DNA of 7,595 nucleotides from the NCBI GenBank assembly GCA_005799475.1, contig SYGQ01000177.1:1-7595 (forward strand). Reading direction: 5' to 3'. The number at the start of each line of letters is the position of its first letter. Position 1 is the first letter of the stretch. The notes beneath the pieces were generated by a model, which saw only the letters and a list, made by a program, of their open reading frames with translations, did no database searches and had not been told where the DNA came from. The DNA comes from Planctomycetia bacterium. Lineage in GTDB: Bacteria > Planctomycetota > Phycisphaerae > Phycisphaerales > SM1A02. A program made the translations under genes and the position numbers. Below are positions 1 through 5,913 of the stretch, one piece after another.

Positions 1-573
1 CATGATGCCGCCCTCGTTCACGAGGTCGTCGCGGACAGCTTGGATGAAGCACGCATGCGGCTGCGGGTGCGTGTAGGAGTCGGGCGCGAGGCGAACTTCG
101 CCGGTGGCGTGGTCCGCGATCCAGTGCCCTTGAGCGGGTCCGTTGATGCCGTAGGCCCACGCCAGCCCCGTGTTGAACCACTGCGGGCTGTTGGGTGCTG
201 CCACTTGGTGCACAAGCATGTGCGCAATCTCGTCGTAAAAAGCCTGCGAATCCTCGGGAGAATCGAAGTATCCGTGCGACTCGCCCCAGTGCCGCCAGCA
301 TCCGGCGAGTCGGTGCACGACTTGCCGTACCGACCGTTCAGGTCCGGTGGAGGGCACGCCGTCGGCGCCGACTTCGGGCACGCCCGCCTTGCGGAAGTAC
401 TTGCTCACGACGATGTCTGTGGCGAGTTGACTCCACGCCTTGGGGACCTGGGCGTCGTCCATCTCAAAGACGACGGTGCCGTCTGGGTTCTTGATTCGGC
501 TCGAACGGGTCGTCCACTCTGTGGTGGCGTAGACATCCATGCCTGCGTCGGTGAATCTTCTGTTGATCTTCAT
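1..573 (-). CDS. nrdJ: Adenosylcobalamin-dependent (class II) ribonucleotide reductase, N-terminal 191 residues, cut by window edge
   Basis: This is the start of a class II ribonucleotide reductase, the cytoplasmic enzyme that turns ribonucleotides into deoxyribonucleotides using adenosylcobalamin as radical source. The frame is open from an ATG at 573 to base 1. The visible residues match the N-terminal region of the long vitamin B12-dependent family: a KINRRFT start, NPDGTVVFEM (residues 29-38), WSQLATDI (47-54), KYFRKAGVP (58-66), HRLAGCWRHWG (87-97), NSPQWFNTGLAWAYGI (128-143) and HPQPHACFIQAV (169-180), then DDLVNEGGIM at the edge. Cys174 in HACFIQ is probably the substrate-reducing cysteine equivalent to Cys225 of E. 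coli NrdA; this is inferred from motif position. The start is supported by an AGGA ribosome site 7 bases upstream. The gene follows dcd by 43 bases on the same strand, with no terminator or cobalamin riboswitch in the gap, so it is probably co-transcribed. The family is usually several times longer than the part seen here. The catalytic core and radical-site residues lie outside the window. Confidence 0.95.
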   Translation of the reverse strand, partial: MKINRRFTDAGMDVYATTEWTTRSSRIKNPDGTVVFEMDDAQVPKAWSQLATDIVVSKYFRKAGVPEVGADGVPSTGPERSVRQVVHRLAGCWRHWGESHGYFDSPEDSQAFYDEIAHMLVHQVAAPNSPQWFNTGLAWAYGINGPAQGHWIADHATGEVRLAPDSYTHPQPHACFIQAVRDDLVNEGGIM

Positions 574-580
574 GTCGTCG

Positions 581-584
581 TCCT
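581..584 (-). promoter_or_regulatory. Shine-Dalgarno site of nrdJ
   Basis: On the minus strand AGGA lies 7 bases before the ATG of nrdJ. It fixes the start at 573 and lets nrdJ be translated independently of dcd. The 43-base gap to the dcd stop codon contains no other signal that I can see. Confidence 0.6.
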
Positions 585-616
585 AGGAAAGCGGGGGAGT
601 GAGCGGTGCGGTCGGG

Positions 617-1204
617 TTAGGAGTTCGTCGGGCCACCGTCCACACGCGGGAGCGTGAGGCCGGGCTGGTTCTGGTACTTGCCACCCTTGTCGGCGTAGCT
701 CGTGGCGCACACGCGGTCCGCCTTGAGGAAGAGCATCTGGGCGATGCCCTCATTGGCGTAGATCCGCGCTGGCAGCGGGGTGGTGTTGGAGATTTCGATG
801 GTCACCTTGCCGCGCCACTCGGGCTCAAGCGGAGTGACATTCACGATGATGCCACAGCGGGCATAGGTCGACTTCCCCACGCACACGGCGAGCACATCGC
901 GCGGCACTGAGAAGACTTCGACGGTTTCGGCAAGCGCGAACGAGTTGGGAGGAATGATCACATGGTCGCGGCCAGTGTGTTCGGTGTCGATGCTGATGAA
1001 CAGGTCAGTCGAGAACGCCTTGGGATCGACGACCGCCACGCCGCCGGATGTCGCGTTGGTGAAGATCTTGAACTTCGTGCCCACACGCACGTCGTAGCCA
1101 TAGCTCGACACCCCGTACGAAATCACGCCTTGTCGCTTCCGGCTCTCTTCGAAAGGTTCAATGCCGACGAGTTCGCGGATTTGGGTGTCGCACAGAATGC
1201 CCAT
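617..1204 (-). CDS. dcd: dCTP deaminase
   Basis: The product (195 residues, close to the family's usual length) deaminates dCTP to dUTP, which a dUTPase then cleaves to dUMP, the precursor of dTTP. Family landmarks are GVISYGVSSYGYDVRVG (residues 26-42), the GKSTYARCG segment (110-118), the NVTPLEPEWRGKVTIEISN core (122-140) and the C-terminal GGKYQNQPGLTLP (174-186), which closes over the nucleotide in this family. Glu137 in VTIEISN should be the catalytic glutamate (Glu138 in E. coli). Ser112 and Arg116 occupy the active-site positions of E. coli Ser111 and Arg115. The open frame extends 23 codons further upstream, but the ATG at 1204 is preferred: it has an AAGGAG site 6 bases upstream, MGILCDTQI is the usual family N-terminus, and the longer form would run into the promoter. 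Some archaeal relatives also have dUTPase activity, but the sequence looks like the ordinary bacterial deaminase. It is the first gene of a likely dcd-nrdJ operon preceded by NrdR-type boxes. Confidence 0.96.
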   Translation of the reverse strand: MGILCDTQIRELVGIEPFEESRKRQGVISYGVSSYGYDVRVGTKFKIFTNATSGGVAVVDPKAFSTDLFISIDTEHTGRDHVIIPPNSFALAETVEVFSVPRDVLAVCVGKSTYARCGIIVNVTPLEPEWRGKVTIEISNTTPLPARIYANEGIAQMLFLKADRVCATSYADKGGKYQNQPGLTLPRVDGGPTNS

Positions 1205-1210
1205 TGATGA

Positions 1211-1216
1211 CTCCTT
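1211..1216 (-). promoter_or_regulatory. Shine-Dalgarno site that decides the dcd start
   Basis: On the minus strand a full AAGGAG lies 6 bases before the ATG at 1204. It is the strongest ribosome site in the window and argues against the longer start at 1273, which has no such site. Confidence 0.8.
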
Positions 1217-1271
1217 CGGACCAGACCCACACTCGCGACACGGGGCCAGCGGTCCCGCACACGAAGAGTTC

Positions 1272-1299
1272 ACGATACCCCAACATGTTGTGGTGGCAA
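1272..1299 (-). promoter_or_regulatory. Probable sigma70-type promoter of dcd-nrdJ
   Basis: On the minus strand TTGCCA (1294-1299; five of six bases match the -35 consensus) is followed after 16 bases by TATCGT (1272-1277; four of six match the -10 consensus). This places the transcription start near 1265 and gives dcd a leader of about 60 bases. The spacer is filled exactly by the palindromic NrdR-like box, which would let a bound repressor block RNA polymerase. The assignment rests on consensus matching and position only; no start site has been measured. Confidence 0.55.
1278..1293. promoter_or_regulatory. NrdR box, promoter-proximal, in front of dcd-nrdJ
   Basis: The 16-base site CCCCAACATGTTGTGG contains a perfect 10-base palindrome (1281-1290), and flanking bases 1277-1279 also pair with 1292-1294. 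Against the published NrdR consensus acaCwAtATaTwGtgt it matches all six strongly conserved positions and both w positions. NrdR is the zinc-ribbon/ATP-cone repressor of ribonucleotide reductase genes. Here the box sits between the -35 and -10 elements of the operon that contains nrdJ, as expected for repression. The nrdR gene itself is not in the window. Any other dimeric repressor with a similar half-site remains possible. Confidence 0.65.
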
Positions 1300-1309
1300 C
1301 CCCTTGGAC

Positions 1310-1325
1310 GCCCTAGATGTGGGTA
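1310..1325. promoter_or_regulatory. Second, weaker NrdR box
   Basis: GCCCTAGATGTGGGTA matches the six strongly conserved positions of the NrdR consensus and one of the two w positions, but is otherwise degenerate and not a good palindrome. Its centre (1317.5) is exactly 32 bases from the centre of the proximal box (1285.5). That is the 31-32 base, three-turn spacing known for paired NrdR boxes. The spacing, more than the sequence, supports the call. Confidence 0.5.
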
Positions 1326-1351
1326 ACTCTTGGAACGCGGCGCAGATATGG

Positions 1352-1380
1352 GACAAAGTTTGTCGCCCCAAGGGCTTGGG
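1352..1380. repeat. Two adjacent short palindromes in the uvrD/dcd intergenic region
   Basis: GACAAAGTTTGTC (1352-1364) has six-base arms about a single central base. It is followed two bases later by CCCAAGGGCTTGGG (1367-1380), with six-base arms about a two-base centre. Both centres are too tight for full hairpins in RNA, so operator sites for dimeric proteins are more plausible than a terminator. They lie upstream of uvrD. Neither matches the E. coli (CTGT-N8-ACAG) or Gram-positive (GAAC-N4-GTTC) LexA box. Confidence 0.4.
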
Positions 1381-1394
1381 ATGGGGCAGGCCCG

Positions 1395-1407
1395 AGCCGT
1401 GTCGGCT
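1395..1407. repeat. Third short inverted repeat upstream of uvrD
   Basis: AGCCG and CGGCT are separated by TGT, giving a five-base stem with a three-base loop. It lies 61 bases before the uvrD start and could fold in a leader transcript if transcription begins upstream of it. No T-run follows, so it is not an intrinsic terminator. Such short GC-rich dyads are common by chance in DNA of this composition. Confidence 0.3.
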
Positions 1408-1468
1408 GACGCGGTGTGGGATGGTTGTCGGAAGGTGTCGGAGAGGTTCCTAGACTCGGCTCACCCAC

Positions 1469-3670
1469 ATGGATGTGTTGCAACCTTGGCTTGAAGATCT
1501 CACTACCGAGCAGCGTCGGGCGGTGACGCACGAACGCGGCCCTCTCCTTGTTCTTGCGGGGCCAGGGTCAGGCAAGACCCGCGTGATTACTCGGCGAATC
1601 TGCCACCGACTGGCGATGGGTGTCGCCCCGTGGCAGATCCTCGCGCTCACCTTCACGAACAAGGCGGCGCGCGAGATGAAGTCCCGCGTCGACCAACTCG
1701 TGTCCAACGGAGGCCATGGCGGGAGAGGGCTCATGGTGGGCACATTTCACTCGTTTTCCGCGGGATTGCTGCGTCGATACGGCGAGGGATCGCCCGCGGC
1801 CGGCCTTGCCGGAGTTGCACTCAAGCGCGACTTCACGATCTTCGATGCCGACGACGCGCGCACGGCTGTGAAGCGAGCCATGGAAGCATCGGGGCTTCCC
1901 AAGGAACAGTGGAAGGCGGCGACGATTGCTGACTGGATCTCCGGCGAGAAGGATCAACTGCACACGGCCGAGGAGTCGGCCCAGGGTGCGATGGACTTTG
2001 CCGAGCGCACTTATGCGCGCGTCTACGCGAAGTACGAGCAGTCGCTCGTCAGGCAGAACGCGCTCGACTTCGACGATCTTCTTTTGCGGACGGCGCGCAT
2101 GCTGCGCCACGATGCGTCGGTGCGCGAGTCGTTGCAGGGTCGGTTCACGGAGGTCCTTGTCGACGAGTATCAGGACACGAACCACGCGCAGTTCACGATT
2201 GCCCATGCGATCGCGTGCGAGCACCGGCAGATCTGCGTTGTTGGCGATCCTGACCAGTCGATCTACGGTTGGCGCGGCGCGGACATCTCCAACATTCTCG
2301 AGTTCGAGGCGCGCTATCCGGGCGCGACGGTCGTTCCGCTCGGGGAGAACTTCCGATCCACCGGCCACATCGTTGCCCTCGCCGACGGGCTCATCCGCCA
2401 CAACGCCGCGCGGCCGCACAAGGATCTTTCAACCTCGCTGGAAATGGGTGTTTACCCCGTGGTCTCTCGCCTTCTTGATGAGCGCGAGGAGGCCGCCAAC
2501 GCGGCGTCGTGCCTTGAAGCGTCGCAGCAGCGGGGAGTCGCTTGGAAGGACATGGCCGTCCTCTACCGCACGAATTCGCTGAGCCGCACGATTGAAGACG
2601 CGCTGCGCCATCGCGGGATTCCCCATGTCATCGCGCGCGGCACGGCCTTCTACGAGCGCCGTGAAGTTCGCGACACGCTGGCGTACCTGCGCGCACTGGT
2701 GAACCCGGCCGACGACACGGCACTCGCACGGATCGTGAATGTCCCGGCGCGGAAGATCGGGAACACCACGATGGAGCGGATCACTGCGATGGCGACGACC
2801 CGCATGTGTTCCCTTTCAGAGGCGCTGTGCCATTCCCGCGACGCCGGCGTGACCGCGAGTGCGTCACGGGCGATCGATGGACTGATGGCGATCATCGCTC
2901 GGTTTCGCAGCGAACTCGAAGTGAAGCCCGCGAGCAACCTCGGTCCCTTCGTGACGAGGCTCATCGAGGAGGCGCATCTCGAGCGCGCTGCCGCGGCGCA
3001 CGGCGACGATGCACAGGACGCGGAAGAACGGGTCGCCAATGTGCAAGAAGTCGCGAGCGCCGCTGCGGAGTTTCGATTGCCCGAGCGCGACGAGGGTGCA
3101 GCGGACGCGTCGCTCGGTGACGCGCTCAGGGGATTCCTTGAGTCCGTCACCCTCGTGGCCGATGCGGACATGATTGACCCCGAGCGCGGTGCAGTCACGC
3201 TGATGACGCTGCACGCCTCCAAGGGGCTTGAGTTCGATACCGTGGTCATCGTCGCGGCCGAAGAGGGGATCCTGCCCCACGCACGGACCGTTCAGGATCC
3301 GGCCCAGATCGAAGAAGAACGGCGGCTCTTCTTTGTCGGCATCACACGCTGCGAGCGGCGGCTGCACATCTCGAGTGCGCAGAACCGCACCGTGCGCGGG
3401 GTCACTCTGCAGACAATCCGGAGTTCATTCCTTCGCGACCTGCCGGTGGACCATCTCGCGCGGGCCGACGAGAGCCGCACCATTGAGTATGAAGAGCCCA
3501 CTCACGGCGGAGCATTTCCGTTGGGATCGACCGTGCGCAGTCCGTTCTTCGGGTTGGGGCGCGTCGAAGGCCGCGGTGCGCGCGGTGCGCTGAGCGTGCG
3601 ATTTCGCACCGCGGGGGTGCGCACGGTGTATCCCGAGTTCGCCAAGCTCGAACTTGTGGCGCCCGCGTGA
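1469..3670 (+). CDS. uvrD: UvrD/PcrA-type superfamily 1A ATP-dependent DNA helicase
   Basis: The product is a complete 733-residue 3'-to-5' DNA helicase of the UvrD/Rep/PcrA type, which acts in excision repair, mismatch repair and clearing of blocked replication or transcription. The motifs appear in order: Q-motif LTTEQ (11-15); Walker A GPGSGKT (31-37, Lys36 binds ATP); Ia TFTNKAAREM (61-70); Walker B VDEYQD (231-236); III VVGDPDQSIYGWRGA (257-271); IV ENFRS (293-297); V LMTLHASKGLEF (578-589); VI FFVGITRCERRL (621-632). The 2B region includes FYERREVRDTLAYLRAL (394-410) and NVPARKIG (424-431). Residues 686-730 (GSTVRSPFFGLGRVEG and following) form the C-terminal Tudor-like domain that binds RNA polymerase in PcrA/UvrD. 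Length is normal and no motif residue is lost; motif VI has Cys628 where Ala is usual. No Shine-Dalgarno lies at normal distance: a GGAGAGG at 1440-1446 is 22 bases away, so the start rests on the family N-terminus. It is divergent from dcd. Whether the product is closer to UvrD or PcrA cannot be decided here. Confidence 0.95.
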   Translation: MDVLQPWLEDLTTEQRRAVTHERGPLLVLAGPGSGKTRVITRRICHRLAMGVAPWQILALTFTNKAAREMKSRVDQLVSNGGHGGRGLMVGTFHSFSAGLLRRYGEGSPAAGLAGVALKRDFTIFDADDARTAVKRAMEASGLPKEQWKAATIADWISGEKDQLHTAEESAQGAMDFAERTYARVYAKYEQSLVRQNALDFDDLLLRTARMLRHDASVRESLQGRFTEVLVDEYQDTNHAQFTIAHAIACEHRQICVVGDPDQSIYGWRGADISNILEFEARYPGATVVPLGENFRSTGHIVALADGLIRHNAARPHKDLSTSLEMGVYPVVSRLLDEREEAANAASCLEASQQRGVAWKDMAVLYRTNSLSRTIEDALRHRGIPHVIARGTAFYERREVRDTLAYLRALVNPADDTALARIVNVPARKIGNTTMERITAMATTRMCSLSEALCHSRDAGVTASASRAIDGLMAIIARFRSELEVKPASNLGPFVTRLIEEAHLERAAAAHGDDAQDAEERVANVQEVASAAAEFRLPERDEGAADASLGDALRGFLESVTLVADADMIDPERGAVTLMTLHASKGLEFDTVVIVAAEEGILPHARTVQDPAQIEEERRLFFVGITRCERRLHISSAQNRTVRGVTLQTIRSSFLRDLPVDHLARADESRTIEYEEPTHGGAFPLGSTVRSPFFGLGRVEGRGARGALSVRFRTAGVRTVYPEFAKLELVAPA
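3571..3614 (+). repeat. GC-rich inverted repeats in the 3' end of uvrD
   Basis: Inside the codons for the Tudor-like domain, CCGCGGTGCG (3571-3580) is the exact reverse complement of CGCACCGCGG (3605-3614). A second copy of the left arm, CGCGGTGCG (3581-3589), pairs with 3605-3613. A tight hairpin GTGCG-ATTT-CGCAC (3596-3609) uses the same right arm. The three pairings exclude one another. No T-run follows, so it is not an intrinsic terminator. It may be only a by-product of GC-rich coding for Arg, Gly and Ala. Confidence 0.4.
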
Positions 3671-3730
3671 GAGGCCGCCAAGGTCGTCGTGGTGAGGCTG
3701 GAGTGTGCCCCGCGAAAGGTCCCCGCGCGG

Positions 3731-5890
3731 CTACCGACAGAGTCCCGTCTGCCACATGAGAAACGCGAGCTGGTCGGCTTGTTCCTCGATGCGATTGGCG
3801 AGCGGCTTGCCCTGTCCGTGCCCCGCGTCGCGGTCCACCCACAAGAGAATGGGCCTCGTCGCATCGTCGTTGGCGGCTCGTTCCTGCATTCGAGCGGCCA
3901 TCTTCCTCGCGTGCAGTGGATGCACGCGCGAGTCGTTCTCGCCTGCGGTGAAGAGAACGGCCGGGTACTTCACGCCGGCCCGCACATGGTGGTAGGGGCT
4001 GAACTTGTGGAGCCACGCAAACTGCGTCGCGTCGGCGCTCGAGCCGTACTCGGGCACCCAGTACTTGGCGAGGAGGAAGTCCTGATAGCGAATCATGTCC
4101 AGAAGCGGCACGGCGGAAATCGCGGCGCAGAAGAGCTCTGGTCGTTGGGTCACGGCGACGCCTGTCAGTAAGCCGCCGTTGGAGCCGCCTTCGATGGCAA
4201 GGTGCGCCGAGTCAGTGATGTGCTCATCAATGAGCCACTGCGCGCACGCGTAGAAGTCATCGAAGACATTCTGCTTGTTGCCCAGCATCCCGGCCTTGTG
4301 CCATTCCTCGCCGTACTCGCTTCCTCCACGGAGGTTCGCGATCGCGTAGATGCCGCCGGCTTCGTACCACGGCCAGTTCGTCGGGTCGAACGCCGGGTCC
4401 AAGGAGACATTGAAGCCGCCGTAGCCGTAGAGGACGGTGGGAGTCTTGCCGTCGACCTCAAGTCCCTTCTTGTGCATGATGAACATCGGAACCTTCGTGC
4501 CGTCGCGGCTCGTCACGAAGACTTGCTTCACGGTGACGCTTGACGGATCGATGGGGACTTCCGGGCGCGCCCAGAGTGCCGACTTGCCTGAGGCAAAGTT
4601 CACGGTGTAGATCGACCGCGGCTCGTTGAAGCTGGTGTAGCTCAGGAAGCCGTCGCCACGGGTCTCATCAGCGGCGACCGCGGCGCTGCCCAGGCCAGGA
4701 AGTTCGATGGCGCCACGCGGCGTGCCCTCCGCGGTGAACAACTCGAGTCGAGTCGTGACATCCTTCGAGTAGGTCGCGATGATCGTTCCCGCGGCGTAGG
4801 CGACCGACTCGAGAACGCGATCGCTCATCATCGGGATCACCGTTCGCCAACGCTCTCGGCGAGGGTCGTTGAGGTCGACCGCGTAGAGCATGCCCTTGGG
4901 CGCTTCGAACGAGGTTTGCATGAACATCGTGTCACCCACGATGGCGGTGGGCACAAAGTTCCCGTCGAGTCCGGAGGCCACCGTCGTGAAGGCGACGGCG
5001 TCGTTGGGCGCGCCCGCCCTCAGCCACGCGTCCATGTCGGCAACGAAGCAGTCCGAGGCCTGCCAGCCGCGCGACTTCACGAGGATCAGCCACCGGCCAT
5101 CACGACTGAGCGCCGCGCCGGGGATCACGCTCGGATCCGTTTGGCGGCAGATGAGCCGGTCCTCGCGCGCGTGAGTTCCTAGGACATGCCAGCGGATTTC
5201 GCGTGAGTAGGGGTCCTTCGGGTTGGCGAGGCTCGAGTACACGAAGGCGCGCCCGTCGGGACTCCAGCCGTCGAAGCCGACCTTGCCAACGATTTCGTCA
5301 GCGAGCCACTGGCCCGTCGTCGCGTCGAGCACGCTGAGGACGCTCATTTCGCTGCCGGATTTCGAAGTGCCGAAGGCCACGAGCTTGCCATCGTGCGTGG
5401 GTTGCCACCAGTCGAGGCTCGTCAAGCCCTTCGCGTCGAGCGAGTTCACATCAAGGAGGACTCGCTTCGCACCGCGCGCGGGTCCGGTGGGCGCCGCATC
5501 GGAAGTGGGCGCACCAATGGTCGGATCCGCGCCGCAGTAGAGGACGGGCTGGTTTTCCTTGCCGTCGCGCTGCGTCCAGAAGGCGAGGGCGCCACCGCGC
5601 TTGGGAAGTCCGATCGAGCCGATCGACATCAGCGGCGCGAGTTCCTGCTCGATCCGTGAGCGGCATGGGAGCGCTCCGAGCACTGTCTTCGTTCGGTCGA
5701 TCTGCGCCGTCGTCCATGCGGCGACCTCGGGCGAGTCCTTCTCGAGAGCTTCGAGCCAGCGATAGTCATCGATCATCGATTGCCCGTGAACGACATCCGT
5801 GACCGGGCGCTTGGGTGTCGCCGGCGGCGTCGCTGCCGCAACCGCCAGCGGTGCGAGAAGGAGAAGGATGCCGTGGATTCGCGCGGACAT
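3731..5890 (-). CDS. Exported prolyl oligopeptidase (peptidase family S9A)
   Basis: This 719-residue serine peptidase should cut short peptides after proline (prolyl endopeptidase type). Residues 1-20 form a signal peptide: Arg4, then the hydrophobic run ILLLLAPLAVAAA, with a likely signal peptidase cut after VAAA. This predicts a periplasmic or secreted enzyme. The mature N-terminus has the family motif DDYRWLEALE (41-50). Residues about 90-440 form the beta-propeller, and from about 455 the alpha/beta hydrolase domain follows. Catalytic residues are Ser570 in GGSNGG, Asp653 in ENDSRV and His691 in DAGHGQG. Tyr490 and Phe493 in YGYGGF, Trp611, Tyr615 and Arg655 match porcine Tyr473, Phe476, Trp595, Tyr599 and Arg643, which line the oxyanion hole and proline pocket, so proline specificity is credible. 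Residues 120-142 (rich in Ala, Pro, Gly and Thr) look like an extra propeller loop. The start at 5890 is 23 bases after the serA stop; it has no Shine-Dalgarno, and the signal peptide supports it. It is likely last in a map-serA operon. The 60 bases to the convergent uvrD hold no clear terminator. Confidence 0.94.
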   Translation of the reverse strand: MSARIHGILLLLAPLAVAAATPPATPKRPVTDVVHGQSMIDDYRWLEALEKDSPEVAAWTTAQIDRTKTVLGALPCRSRIEQELAPLMSIGSIGLPKRGGALAFWTQRDGKENQPVLYCGADPTIGAPTSDAAPTGPARGAKRVLLDVNSLDAKGLTSLDWWQPTHDGKLVAFGTSKSGSEMSVLSVLDATTGQWLADEIVGKVGFDGWSPDGRAFVYSSLANPKDPYSREIRWHVLGTHAREDRLICRQTDPSVIPGAALSRDGRWLILVKSRGWQASDCFVADMDAWLRAGAPNDAVAFTTVASGLDGNFVPTAIVGDTMFMQTSFEAPKGMLYAVDLNDPRRERWRTVIPMMSDRVLESVAYAAGTIIATYSKDVTTRLELFTAEGTPRGAIELPGLGSAAVAADETRGDGFLSYTSFNEPRSIYTVNFASGKSALWARPEVPIDPSSVTVKQVFVTSRDGTKVPMFIMHKKGLEVDGKTPTVLYGYGGFNVSLDPAFDPTNWPWYEAGGIYAIANLRGGSEYGEEWHKAGMLGNKQNVFDDFYACAQWLIDEHITDSAHLAIEGGSNGGLLTGVAVTQRPELFCAAISAVPLLDMIRYQDFLLAKYWVPEYGSSADATQFAWLHKFSPYHHVRAGVKYPAVLFTAGENDSRVHPLHARKMAARMQERAANDDATRPILLWVDRDAGHGQGKPLANRIEEQADQLAFLMWQTGLCR

Positions 5891-5913
5891 GGCGCGATCG
5901 TAGTCGGTTCGCG

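Noticed and set aside
40..657. Long plus-strand open frame opposite nrdJ
   Set aside because: The minus frame matches ribonucleotide reductase residue by residue; the plus frame is an arginine/valine-rich antisense shadow typical of high-GC DNA and spans the dcd-nrdJ gap.
1205..1273. Longer start for dcd adding 23 residues
   Set aside because: The extension has no family similarity, overlaps the predicted leader and promoter, and lacks the AAGGAG site that precedes the ATG at 1204.
1205..1468. Cobalamin riboswitch or T-box upstream of dcd
   Set aside because: I cannot find the conserved B12-box core on the minus strand, and the promoter/NrdR arrangement leaves a leader of only about 60 bases.
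1568..2419. 283-codon minus-strand open frame inside uvrD
   Set aside because: It lies entirely opposite helicase motifs I to IV, has no recognisable domain, and is explained by GC-rich codon bias.
2650..3249. 199-codon minus-strand frame inside uvrD, rich in Ser and Ala
   Set aside because: Low-complexity antisense shadow of the helicase 2B and 2A domains.
3402..4016. Minus-strand open frame bridging the uvrD 3' end and the oligopeptidase 3' end
   Set aside because: It overlaps both conserved coding regions and its translation is arginine-rich without a motif; not a gene in the convergent gap.
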